A DNA stretch of 64,000 nucleotides. Source: Gongronella butleri (taxonomy: Eukaryota; Mucoromycota; Mucoromycetes; Mucorales; Cunninghamellaceae). Made by a program: the position numbers and the translations under genes. Numbering within the stretch: the stretch's first letter is position 1; each line of letters opens with the position of its first letter. The notes under the pieces are model-generated. The model was given only the letters and a program-made list of their open reading frames with translations, was not told where the DNA came from and did no database searches. Below are positions 11,367 to 22,159 of this stretch, piece after piece. The stretch spans positions 744,001-808,000 of the forward strand of contig JAIWZP010000005.1 of NCBI GenBank assembly GCA_025201375.1, in the 5' to 3' direction.

Positions 11367-14045
11367 TCAAGGTGCATTCAAAAGCTGATGAATGGTATCC
11401 AGGGTGAATTGAAGCGTGATGAGGGCCATACCACCATCAGGCTTCTGCAAAAAAAAAAAAAAAAAAAAGAGAGGGAGGGAGGGATGAGCCCGATGTCTCG
11501 TGTTTTTTGATGTCTTATCAATGTACCTCGCTGCTAGACACCTTGTTCATTATCTCGGCAAGAGGCAAAAGATACTTTTGCTTCATCCATGCTCGTTGTT
11601 CGATGTCCCAGATGCATGTCTACATTTAAAAAAAACGCGTGAATTGGACGCGTGTCGCGCTATTGGGCGCGTTGCCCCTTTTACCTTGTTGTGCTCCTTA
11701 TCCCATTGGAGCAAAAAATAATAAAAGTTGAGCGCCTGGAGATGGTGATTGATGTCCTCGACAAAGGCATGTGGCTCGGAAGGGATGATGTAGATCAATG
11801 GCAAGAATCGGTCCACCACGAGGCGTGTGACAAAGATGCCATTGTCGTCTCCGCTCGCTTGGCGCAGGACCTGATCCTTGAGCAAACCAATCGCCGCCGT
11901 GCGCATGGTCGAAAACGGGCATTCCAACAACGCTGTTAATGCGTACAGTCGCACCTGGTCGTCACTCAGCTCCAGACACCGCGCCAGCAGACGATACCCA
12001 ACGAATCGCAAGTGTGGCTGTTCGCATTGTGGAATGACCATGGCAAGCGTCTAGGTTTTTGTGCATGAGAAATCCATAAAACAGACGTTAGCGCCTCCTT
12101 TTTTTCCATTCAGCCGCTTTCCCCACAAAAAATTTGACACGCACCCACGCGCTCGTTCCCTTCCTGCTCCCTCAATTGCATTTTTACCTCCAATGCCTTT
12201 TCGAGCGTGGCCTCATTTTCCAGCGGCTGGACCAACTTGTCCATGGTGATTGTCGCCGCAATATTGTCCGCCAGGTACCAGAGGCTCAGCAACACCTTGT
12301 CGACCACACTGGAGGATCTAGAACTACTTTGGGTACGTCATGGGGGGTGAACAAGGAGGATTTTTGAAAGTTGCGAGATGGAATGAGTCGGAGGTGGCAG
12401 AAAAAAAAGAAATTGATGAATTCAATCTCTGCCCATTCCAGGGGTCACACACGCCCTAGACCACAAAAACGCGGCGCTGCGGGTCCCCACTGGCATTTTT
12501 AGCTTTTTTTTTTTTTTTTTTTTGTGTGTATGTTTTTTTTATACCTGTGGAGCACTGCCAAGAAGCGATGAAGAAAGGCGCGGAGAAGCCACTTCGGCTC
12601 CACCATCATGGGCAATAGAAAGCGACGCGTCGAGCCCGAGTCCCTGGTGATCAGCTGGCACCGGTCATAAATGCACCACGCCAACAAAGACACCCACGCA
12701 CGGTGCGACGATGCCATTGGTAGCTTGTCATGTTGCATTAATTTGTCCAAAGTACAACCCAAATTGGCAGCCGTATCCTATCCAAAGCGAAATAAGGAAG
12801 CGTCAAGCCCATTTCCATCCATTTCCATCCAATTCCATCCTCCCCCCACCCCCACCAATACAAATCCCCTTGTCGTTGCTCATCATGTGTATCACTTGGC
12901 CACCATTTTGTGTCCATCCACTTTCCAAGGCACCCCCATCTCGTTTGTTCCCAAAATTACCAGACATCGCGTGATACATTTGTCGCCACTTTTTCCATGG
13001 TCGGTGTTTGGCTCATCCATCTGCCGCTGATGCGGAGCGTGCGCGCCGACGCCTTGTGGCACATTGTACTCGGAATGAAACCGCGCGCAGTAAGGTTGAC
13101 TTATGTCCATTGCTGCCATGCCATACTTGTCAAACACCAAAAAACACAAGGTCATCACTTGGAAGCAATTGGCTTGTACCTAATGCGTAAAAAAATGAGT
13201 GGGGTGCCAAAAAAAGAAGGGGGGGGAGAGCAACACGAAACACGTCGATAGCAAGAGAGAGAGAAGGGGCCCGGAGGAAGAACCAATTCCCAAAATAATC
13301 CGTATTTCCCCTGATTTTTCCTTTTATCCTTTGCCTGCCCGACGCATTTTTTATTCCTAATCATCCTTTTTGAACACTCTTATTTTGCTCGTCCGCGCAC
13401 CGCGTCGCTCAGTCTGGTTATTTTGCAATTTTTTCATGGTCGCGGTTGCACATGTTGTTCCCACTCCATGAATTTCACCTCTCCCACCCATTGGATTCCT
13501 ACCTGATCACCAGACAGAACTGATCTGTAATACCCTATGACGTCCAGCACGCAATGGGTGATGGTTTGTGCATCCACGTGGCGCGCCCGGTCCTCCAGCA
13601 GCTTCTCGGTCACCAAAAGCGCCTCCCGGCATACATTGGCAATAAAATCAGACTTGGTCGCCGCAACATCCTCGTACCGAGTCAACGGCTCCAGTACTAC
13701 AATGGAAAAAAAAAAAAAGAATGAGCACGCCAAACGCGTGAATAAATGGCAAAATTGACCTGCGCGCCCATAAACTTGAATGGCTGTGACAAGAAAGACG
13801 ACCGAGGCGCGCTGGATGGGACTCTCCGGCTTGGCACGCCACTCAACTTCGTGTAATTGCTCAATGAGCCACGCCTCCACTTCAATGGGCTTGCAAGCGC
13901 GACCAATGGCTACAAGAAGATCTGTCACGACATCCAAGACGCGTGCCTCAGCGCCAAATGGGTCGCTGCATTGATGCAAAAATGGCATCAGCTGCGCCTG
14001 CAATGGTGCATCGTTCGCATTCATAAAGGGAACCTGATTGATATA

Positions 14046-14080
<35 letters not shown>

Positions 14081-14507
14081 AAAAACACATACGTCAACGT
14101 CAAATTTGGCCTGTCGTCGCGACCCCGTGCCCTGGGCTCGCGCCGACGCGCAGTGTTCCTTACGCCAAAAGGCTCGGCTGTCAAAATACTCGTCAGGTAT
14201 CGCAACAAAGCGAGCTTCTCGGCGACTTTGAGAGTAAGGCACGCTTTCAATATGTATTCCACGTCAACCAAAAGCTGCTGGTATGCCGGATCCGACCTTG
14301 TAAAGGAAGATGTCGCTTCGTAGCATGCCTAGAAGAGATCAGTGGTCAAAAGCAAGCACGAGCATGAAAATGATAGGAGACGCTTACACGGCACGCTTCC
14401 GTTTGCCTCGAAATACGTGATTTCCATGTGTCGACTTGGCGTGTATCTGCCGCTGTGAGGTCGTCATCACGCGCAGCGTCGCTCCAATGGACGGAAAAGT
14501 GGCCCAT
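11367..14507 (-). CDS. Glomulin/ALF4/YAP1-binding (Ybp-like) family protein
   Basis: Large alpha-helical, leucine-rich protein in at least nine exons. Supported exon blocks, N to C: MGHFSVHWSDAARDD to about 14390; about 14330-14180 (LLVDVEYILKACLTLK); about 14035-13756 (PFGAEARVLDVVTDLLVAIG); about 13694-13503 (EPLTRYEDVAATKSDFIANV); about 13120-12945; about 12771-12545 (LMQHDKLPMASSHRAWVSLL); about 12320-12188 (DKVLLSLWYLADNIAAT); about 12050-11690 (VRLYALTALLECPFSTMRTA); and two terminal exons ending at 11367 (DGGMALITLQFTLDTIH). The repeated amphipathic helices and overall pattern match the glomulin/ALF4 and fungal Ybp1/Ybp2 superfamily, whose members bind cullin-RING ligases or the Yap1 redox factor. 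That assignment is inferred from pattern, without a catalytic motif to confirm it. An in-frame upstream exon (14675-14628, MDIYSSEQWTQFP) may precede the start, but its splice phase did not resolve. Confidence 0.6.
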
Positions 14508-14675
14508 GCTGGAAAAAAAAAAAAGAAAAAGAGGGGCGGACTTTGCAGTGCACGCGTGTTTTTTTAACTTTTCAATTTTTTTACGCGTCAATTCTTTCAG
14601 AATCAATCGCCATGGCCGTGTTTTTACACTTTTGTTCGGAAACTGAGTCCATTGTTCACTAGAGTAAATGTCCAT

Positions 14676-15231
14676 TCGGTGGGCTCTTGAAAATATTTCG
14701 TGGATCAGGATGAAACTGGTACCATTCGAGAGAGACAGGCTCGGACGTCATTTCTGGAATAGTTTTTTCGCCGATGCATGACCTTTGTACTGTATTGTAC
14801 GCTTGTGAAAGCCGTCCAAACATTACAGTACAAAAATTTTCAATGTCAATGTTCTCATCAGCAACGGATTAGACAACATGCGGCGCTTTTAACGTGTCTA
14901 TCATACTGTAAAGCGCATCTTGCATCTTGTTTACAGTATCGAATGGCACAACGAGTTTCATCGATGGATGGCTAAAACTCGCAGAGAAAATTCACTTTTC
15001 CATCAAAATCTTTGATCGCTATTTGCTCGACAACGGTCTAATACTGTAAACCCGTAATTTTTATTCCAGTTTTACTAACAAACAGGGGTCCAAAGCATCT
15101 ACGTAATGGGATAGCTGGCGGCGCGCAGCTTCGCTTGGGTCTTAACTTTTTGGATCGGTCATTTCACCAGGCTGCAGCGTGCAGCCCACTCAGCGCATAC
15201 AGTAAAATGTGCAAAACAAAAAATAAAAAAA
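14676..15231. other. Left flank of the transposon island
   Basis: No gene. The sequence is AT-richer than the neighbourhood and contains several copies of TACAGTA or its complement TACTGTA (for example at about 14788, 14835, 14907, 14935, 15041 and 15199), a word nearly absent elsewhere in the window. Confidence 0.5.
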
Positions 15232-15233
15232 TA

Positions 15234-16259
15234 CAGTACTGTACCGTACCCTACAAAAAAAAACGCTACATCACCCGTTTGCGCCTGATTTTTTTGACTT
15301 TTCTATTCACTTTAATCTGTTGTGTATTGATCAATAATGAAGCTGGTGTCGTGAAACTCGGTGGAGACAATGATATACAAGTAAAATAAAAGCTGTAAAA
15401 ATATAAAATTGATAGACAAAGCAGTGGTACATCTATGTTAAAAAGAATGCGTGAGACGCGTCACGCGACGCGACGCGTACCCAAGCGCATACATTGGCCT
15501 GTGGAGGTGAACTGACAATATGAATCAGTATCTCCAATTTTTTTTGACACAATCGTGGAGGTGTCTGATTATTTCTGTCAATTCATTTTGTGGTAGATAT
15601 GTCATGCCAGAGTCCAGCGTGACAATTGGTCAAATTAGCGCTGTGACGCGTCTGGCGCGTCATAAGCTGCTAGGTCTTTAATGTAACCGTGGTGCCCGAA
15701 CTGGATGTTATAATTACAGCTACTCAATAGCATTCACTTTTGAACTTTCAAATTAAATAGTTATCAATGTTTCAAGTGAACAAGAATATTAAAATGATCA
15801 GCTAGAGATAAAATTATTTTTTCATACTTGTCTGGCGCGTGACGCGTCACAGCGGTAATTTGACCAACTGTCGCACTGATCACTGGCATGACACATATGC
15901 CACAAAATGAATCGACAGAAATAATCAGACATCACCACGATTGTGTCAAAAAAAATTGGAGATACTGACTCATAATGTCAATTCATCTCCACAGGCCAAT
16001 GTATGCGCTTGGGTACGCGTCGCGTCGCGTGACGCGCTTCACGTATACTTTTTAACATAGATGTGCCCCTGCTTTGCCAATCCATTTTATATTTTTACAG
16101 CTTTTATTTTACTTATATATCATTGTCTCCACCGAGTTTCATGACGCCAACATCATTATTGATCAATACACAACAGATTAAAGTGAATAGAAAAGTCAAA
16201 AAAATCAGGCGCAAACGGGTGATGTAGCGTTTTTTTTTGTAGGGTACGGTACAGTACTG
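15234..16259. mobile_element. Foldback (long inverted repeat) mariner-type non-autonomous element
   Basis: Two arms of about 430 bp, 15234 to about 15665 and about 15831 to 16259, are reverse complements with only scattered mismatches and flank a spacer of about 165 bp. The outer ends read CAGTACTGTACCGTACC on the left and its complement on the right, each bordered by a TA dinucleotide (15232-15233 and 16260-16261), the target-site duplication typical of Tc1/mariner transposons. No transposase frame survives; short ORFs 15135-15389 and 16113-16376 mirror each other because they sit in opposite arms. The arms contain several GACGCG/CGCGTC words. Best explanation: a MITE or foldback derivative of a mariner element, about 1026 bp. 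The transcript would form a very long hairpin. Confidence 0.88.
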
Positions 16260-16261
16260 TA

Positions 16262-18161
16262 CAAAAAAATCCATGCAATCCACGCCCACCTTAATTTGGA
16301 AGTGCCAAACCTTATTAATTTTTGCAAAAAAAATCTTGACCAAAGTAAGCACTTTTCTTTGTCGATCGCCGTTCATGCGTCACTCTTTGGGCAATTTTCT
16401 CAAGTTGGGGCGACTTGATGATATTTTGTCTGCCAATAGCAAATGGTCGGAGTTCCCTGTTTGGGATGCATTGATCACTTGGAGTTCGAAAATCTTCAAA
16501 TTTGGCATTTTCTGAGATTGAAATGTATGACCCCTGAGTTACCCCTGAATTTTTCAAAAGTGGTCGTAGCGCTTTGGGGGTTTAAGCTTTTTTGATGCAA
16601 ATTTTGCGCTGATTGCTATGCAGCAATTTTTGAGCGGAGTCAAACATGCAGATGGACAGATGAATAGAACAAAATAGTACAAATAGGATGCTTTTGGCAT
16701 TTTCAAGTCCAAAAAAAATCGGGCGGGTCGGTCTTGTTGACCACCACTGGGCTTCGGTGATAGAACTGTACTGTAATTACCGTACTACTACAGTACGTAT
16801 GATGATACGTACAGTAATACGTACTGTATCAGAATGGTCTTGCCACGAGATTGGAACCACTGCTGATGTTCGGAGCACCAGCACTTCTTGAAACTTCTTC
16901 TCGGGCGTGCGTGAGACTGGTCTTGAGCAATGTAAAACGATTCTTGATGCTGCGCTGAATGCTATACAACAGTAAATTGCAAACTTGTACGTGACTGGTG
17001 CTCTCGCCTTTTGTTTGGCTTGCAGCCTCCTCCTCATCTTCAGTGTCGACGCCATTTCGTCGATGAGCTTGTACTGTAGGTGTCACTAAGGGTACCGGTA
17101 TGCCGGATGTCTTCCTCCTTGGAGCTCGATGACGGCTCCATAAAGAGGACTTCCTTGTCGCCGACGCGCGCGTCCAATTCCATACGCATGCGAAATAGAC
17201 GCTAGTGTCGTTGTCCACTCCAGATGATGCTGCTGCCGGGGAGTCGCTGGAGGTATTGATGTGCAGTGGCTCGTCGTCGATCTTCTCACTACTGTACAGT
17301 ATACAGTATGATCATTCGAAATCAGTTTTTTTCTTCATAAAGGGGGACGGCATTGCTTACCAGGGAAAAAACGACGCGCGACGCGGGTCCAAGGTACTTG
17401 AAGTACAGTATGGAAGTGCGTGCTACGCTTCTGGAGACGGATTCTGGCAGAGTGCGCGCAAGGACCGCCGGTTCGGGCCACTAATAAGTAGAGCGCTTCA
17501 AGTACATACTGTATGCTGTACGTATCAATTATCAAAGCGCTTATCATACGTACAGTAATACAGTAATGTGCAATTTTTTTCGAGTTTTTATCATACTGTA
17601 CTACTAAGAGAGCGCGGCACAAAAGTTACACCAATTTGATTCTAAATTCAATTTTACATTTAGAGGCGATGCGTTACACCCTCTAAAAGCGCTTCTTCCT
17701 GGGAATGTAAATGCTACGCTCCTGGAGACGGATTCTGGCAGAGTGCGCGCCGTGACCGCCGGGGCAGACTACAGTAGTAGAATAATGCCGGGCGCTTCAG
17801 GTACGTCAATGCGCCAGGAATCGTGCATGGCGCCGTGAAATAGTTGTGTTTCGCTCCAATCCTGGGGCGACGCGTCGTCGTCTTTTGCGCCGGCAAGTGT
17901 GGGGTTCGAAACTTCGAAAGGAAGGCACCAAGAAAGAGGCGGAGTGAGAAGCGTCGGTCGCGCCCAGTGCTGTGGTCAAACTCCGATTTTTTGGACGTGT
18001 CCGTCTTTTTTTTTTTCTGTCTCTTTTCCCCCCCTCTCCATTCATGTTTCGGTGCTTTGCCAGCTCAACAAAATCTTAGTAGATGTTTCATGACACCGAC
18101 GGTTATTGCATGACCACTTCCCACTGAAAACACTCTTTCGGCAGCAACAAAAGGCCTAGAC
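16262..18161. other. Palindrome-rich island without a supported gene
   Basis: Holds dense TACAGTA/TACTGTA words, including the cluster 16766-16830 (CTGTACTGTAATTACCG, CTACAGTACGTATGATG, GTACAGTAATACGTACTGT) and others at 17070, 17290, 17404, 17508, 17550 and 17596. A near-identical direct repeat (separate entry) lies at 17410-17510 and 17710-17800. ORFs up to 129 codons exist on the minus strand (16829-17218), but none has a recognisable domain. Confidence 0.5.
17412..17800 (+). repeat. Pair of about 95-bp direct repeats
   Basis: Unit 1 (about 17412-17510) and unit 2 (about 17712-17800) share CTGGAGACGGATTCTGGCAG and then AGAGTGCGCGC, followed by GACCGCCGG, and end with GCGCTTCA[AG]GTAC. Spacing is about 300 bp. 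They could be long terminal sequences of a small excised element or a local duplication. Confidence 0.75.
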
Positions 18162-18749
18162 ATGGGCCCTGACACTAGCGAGGAAGGATTCGCGGCTACG
18201 CGATTGTCAAGTTTTGGCGGGGCAATATGTTATGATTCTGGCTGCCGCTGCGAATTCACCATCAACGGGCACAAGCATCAAATAATGGTTGAAGAAGGCA
18301 AGTTTTATTATTTTTCCTTGCGGATGGATGGACAGCATCTAACTCTTTTTTTTTTTATCCTTTTGGAGACGATGTACACTGCTTGCATGAATGCTGGCTT
18401 ACATGAGATGCTTGCTAGTGGACGTATCAACGCAACTCCACGGATGCGTTCATCCAATGCAACTCGCCGCGCGCGCGCGCAAAAAAAAAAGCGGCACTTG
18501 AATGCCGAATTCAATTCAATTCACTTGAATTTTTCTTACTTCAATCCATTTCGCCCATTGAGAAACCCTAGCACACGTGACACGTCAAAAGGACTTATTG
18601 TAGGCACTGTATCATTAATCCGCTTTTCACGACCAAATCGCAAATATCTTTATAATTTTATTTCGAAAAGCGCAACCAGAAAGTGTGCTGAGCCGAAGCC
18701 ACCGAGAGTATGTACAGAAAGAGTGAAGTTTAAGAAGAAATCCGAGTAA
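18162..18749 (+). CDS. Uncharacterised ORF, possibly spliced
   Basis: A 195-codon open frame. Its first 45 residues look protein-like (GGAICYDSGCRCEFTINGHK), with a short cysteine motif CYDSGCRC. After VEEG the reading enters T-rich DNA, and a GC-type donor (AG/GCAAGT at about 18299) suggests an intron begins there, so the later part of the ORF is probably not all coding. No family recognised. It is convergent with RPAIN, which ends 12 bp downstream at 18761, so their 3' UTRs would overlap. It may also be a remnant at the edge of the transposon island. Confidence 0.3.
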   Translation: MGPDTSEEGFAATRLSSFGGAICYDSGCRCEFTINGHKHQIMVEEGKFYYFSLRMDGQHLTLFFFILLETMYTACMNAGLHEMLASGRINATPRMRSSNATRRARAQKKKRHLNAEFNSIHLNFSYFNPFRPLRNPSTRDTSKGLIVGTVSLIRFSRPNRKYLYNFISKSATRKCAEPKPPRVCTERVKFKKKSE

Positions 18750-18760
18750 AATTGCTGAAT

Positions 18761-19610
18761 TTAAAACAAAAGCCAAGAATCGCACGTGGAGCATATGCCC
18801 ATGATGCACTCTGGGTCTGTCGGATCAACACCGAGCCCAAGCTGGCCAGGGCATTCGGCCGCATGCTGAGCGAGCGAGGTATAAATGGCATGGAGAGCCT
18901 GCGACACCAAAAAAGAAAAAAAAAACGAAAGTTTTTATGGTTACTTGTCAAAAATCACGCTCTTACCTGTTCAGAAATCTTGTGGCCGCACGCATCACAT
19001 TGGTGGCGACCTGGGTATTCGGCGGTTGGCACGTAGCTGCCTTGGTGGCACAGCACGCACGCGATGCGTGGCTGTGACGGCGGCTTCGACGACGGATGCT
19101 GCGCCATCGCCTCGTACTGCGCTACGTAACGCTCCAATTCCTCCTGCTCCTGCCGCGCCTCATCTTCGTACAATAGATCGCCATAGTCGTCCTCTGACAA
19201 AAACAAAAACAAAAAAAAAAAAAGCAAGCGCGATGCCATGCGCGCGTTAGACACGCCAACACAGGGACTCGTCAGAGTGTTTTTACCTGCAATGTGATGC
19301 TCCACCAGGGCTTGGAGGTCCTCGACGATATCTGGGCTCTCCATGGCAAGTGCTTGCTGGTTTTCGCGCTGGAATTGGTGCCACTCTTCAAGCATCCACT
19401 GATCCATTCTCTAAAATAGAAGCAAATGACCATTGAGAACAAGCACAAATCGTTTGTTTTTTTTTGCCTTACACTGGCCAATCGTCGTTGTTCCACCTCG
19501 CCCTGGCGCGCACGTTTGGCTTGCAGCTGGCAGTGGGTGTGAAACTTGCCACGCCAGTGATTTTGTCGCTCGGACGGCTGAAACTTGATACCTCGTCGAT
19601 GGGAGCTCAT
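18761..19610 (-). CDS. RPA-interacting protein (RPAIN/RIP) homologue
   Basis: RPAIN family proteins carry replication protein A into the nucleus. Four exons: 19610-19473, 19410-19287, 19193-18967 and 18865-18761, total 594 nt, 197 residues, similar to the roughly 220 of animal RPAIN. The N-terminal part (WRGKFHTHCQLQAKRARQGE) corresponds to the basic RPA-nuclear-import region, the middle is an acidic helix (EDDYGDLLYEDEARQEQEEL), and the C-terminus is the family zinc-binding domain with cysteine pairs CVLC, CDAC, an ECP/HAAEC segment and CSTCDSW near the end, matching the CxxC...CxACDxW pattern of the family. All splice phases agree. Start chosen at MSSHRRGIKF, the first in-frame Met of exon 1. 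Confidence 0.85.
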
Positions 19611-19855
19611 GCGTGGAAAAACAAAAAAAGAAAAGAAAAAAAAAAGGGACGCGCTTCCTGTTTGGGGTGTGCCCGCTTGACGTAAAAATGGCGTTCCGAC
19701 GGGCCAATCGCCTTGTCCGCCATGTGTAACGCGAAAAAAAACGTGTCCCTGTCGCCCGACGCGCCCCGTGTCACATCCTGTATTCTTTCAATGGCGTCCA
19801 TTTATTTTATATTGTTAAGAGATATCATATGAGCGTGCAAAAAGTGAAGTACAGA

Positions 19856-21381
19856 TCACTTTTGCAAATTGGACATGTAAATGGCCAACCCGGCGGCGCC
19901 AAGAGTCAGTAAAGTGTAAAGCAAATAATTATTAGTACGAGCCACTTGCGATTCGGACGACAATGGAGGCATTCTATTGAGGCATCCTCAAGAAGGGAGA
20001 ATAAAAAATGAAGTTAGACGATCAAAAAAAAAAAAAAAAAAAAAAAAAGAGCGGGGATTCTCGGTCTTACTGGGGTTGGTTCATTTCCTTCCAGAAGCGA
20101 TCCAGCAAAAGAGTCTTGGCCTTTAACGTCTTCGCAACCCAATTGCCCAAGACAATGCCATATGGCAACATCACGACGCCCTTGGACTAAATTTTGTAAT
20201 TAAAAAGAAAAAAATGGTGAATACATGATGATTTTTTTTTGTTTTGGGCCTTACTTTGCCATAGGTGACAAGCATCATATCGGGGCCCTTTTGATACTCC
20301 TTGAGCGATGCATCCTTGGCGCCGATGAGGCGCGTGATGTTGGTGGCCGCAATTTCGCCGTGGCCCTTTGTGCGGAAAGCCAGCTTGGATTCCTTGAGGT
20401 CGGCAATGTCGCCAATGACAAAGACATTTTTGAGTGTGGGGTGGTCGACCTGGAGGGTGGGGCGGACCTTGATGTACTGATTGGGCTGGACGAGCTCAGG
20501 GAAGCTGTTTTTCACCCATGCCGAGTCGGGGCGATTGCCAAAGGCGAGGATCACGAGGTCCACGTCATCGAGCGCGACATTTTTGTTCTTGGTGGGCGCG
20601 AGCGGTGTGGCTGGCACGAAGACCGAGTCCAAACCGTCCAGCGGTGGCAGCGCGACGCTGTCGCTCAGGCTGACGCGCACATTGGATGCGTTCAAAAGCT
20701 TGAGCAGCGCATCGCTCACCTTGGGCGCCATGTATGCCGCGGCGCCCAGCTGAGATTGGTCGTGCACAAGCGTCACCTTCTTGTCAGGCAACTCGGTAAG
20801 CTCGCCGGCCATCTCAATGCCCACAGGGCCGCCACCAACAATCAAAATGTGCTTGGCACCATTCACCTTTTGCCGAATGTCGGCCAATTGCTGCTTGCCC
20901 TCCTTGAGCGACAACTTGTCCACACGCGCAGGGGCAGGATAACGTGTACCGGTGGCAATCACCTGGAAATGCGACCATAAAAAGCGCGTCAGCTCACGTG
21001 ATATGCGCGTTTCATCTCCTTCGCCGCCTTTCTTTTTTTTTTTTTCTTTTTTTTTTTTTAAAAGCGACTTACCAGGTAATCATAGTTGATTTGGGAGCCA
21101 TGCTCGGGATGAGCGGTCTCCAAATAGACGGCACTGGCATCAAAGCGCGAGACGAGGCCTTGGATGACGGTGTTTTGGGGTTGGGTAAACAATTTATCGT
21201 AGGGAATGAAAACCTGCTCGTCCAGGTTCTCGACACCAGCGCGCAAGCCGGCAACACAGTGGTACAGGTGGGAGCGCTTCTCAATGAGGATGATGCGCGT
21301 GTCCGCCAGCTTTTGCTTTTCCAACGCCTTGGCAACATTTATGCCAGCATAGCCACCACCAACAATGAGAATGGTCTTCAT
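19856..21381 (-). CDS. FSP1/AIFM2 (AMID)-like FAD-dependent oxidoreductase with C-terminal membrane anchor
   Basis: Pyridine-nucleotide disulphide oxidoreductase fold of the AMID/FSP1 group, which moves electrons from NAD(P)H to quinones or related acceptors. Four exons: 21381-21073, 20962-20255, 20186-20071 and 19973-19856, 416 residues, all in phase. The FAD-binding GGGYAGINVAKAL lies at residues 7-19; the NAD(P)H-binding GGGPVGIEMAGEL lies mid-protein; the second FAD motif NVFVIGDIADL follows. Unlike animal FSP1, which is tethered by N-terminal myristoylation, the last exon encodes a hydrophobic helix (YLLYTLLTLGAAGLAIYM) six residues from the end, consistent with a tail anchor in an organelle or lipid-droplet membrane. 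A TATA-like TATAAAAAG lies about 120 bp upstream. Confidence 0.9.
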
Positions 21382-21501
21382 GATGTGGTCAATTGGGGGA
21401 GGGAACGGGGGAATCCGGAGTAAATTTGAGAGGGGAAAGAAATAAAAAAATTGGGTGAGATCAAGAAAATTGTCAAAGGATTAGCGCCTGCCCGATCACC
21501 C

Positions 21502-21509
21502 TTTTTATA
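21502..21509 (-). promoter_or_regulatory. TATA-like box of the FSP1-like gene
   Basis: On the minus strand the sequence reads GTATAAAAAGGG, about 120 bp before the ATG at 21381. Position and match are suggestive only. Confidence 0.4.
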
Positions 21510-22159
21510 CTTCGGGCCAATTGCCAAAAGCACCCAAAAAGGAGAAAGGAGCGAGAGCGGGGGAGGGGGGGGGACTGCTGTTTGGCTGACCAAAAGTGTG
21601 GTCATCAATGAAAAATCAATGAAAAATCAAAAAACTGGTGTAAGCAATCGACCTCTTCTTCGGCTAATCTGTGCCTGCGTTCGCTGCCGGCTAATTTGAT
21701 TGGCCAGCATATGAATTCTGGATTGGCGGGGCACCCCCATTTCTGTGCGCACTGATCAGGCAGGCCACGTCACACGACTTTTTTAAAAAATGAGAAAGGG
21801 ACTTGATTGAATTTTTTTTTATTTCATGCGCATTGAATAATTGAGATAGAAGGTGTCCCTGCGATGAATGAAGCAGCGGAGCACAAAGTAAAAGAGGTGA
21901 CAAATAAAAAAAAATAAAAGAGAGAAAGAATAAAAGAAAAGATGGCAAGCTATGAATAAAAGTAAAAGGGATGGAATTGAAGTGGAGAGGGGGATGCGAT
22001 GGAGTGTGCGTGTGAGTAAGAGAGAGACAAAAATAAGAAACAAAGCTAAACAATAAGTAGAGATGCGTTTAAAAAAATAAAGAGGGGGGGGTAAGGGGTG
22101 GGTGTCTCCTATGTGTGTGTCTTTTTTTTTCTTTTTGCTGGCAAAAGACAACTTTGCAA
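21510..22159. other. Spacer between the FSP1-like gene and Whi3 gene 3' end
   Basis: No gene seen. Purine-rich on the plus strand (21890-22100), with CT/GT-rich stretches on the minus strand that probably include the 3' UTR of the Whi3 gene. Confidence 0.4.

Noticed and set aside
15135..16376. Matching ORFs 15135-15389 (+) and 16113-16376 (-) taken as a duplicated gene
   Set aside because: They are the same DNA in opposite arms of the foldback element; no protein domain.
20225..20980. 251-codon plus-strand ORF in the FSP1-like gene
   Set aside because: Shadow of the oxidoreductase exon, which carries FAD and NAD(P)H motifs on the minus strand.
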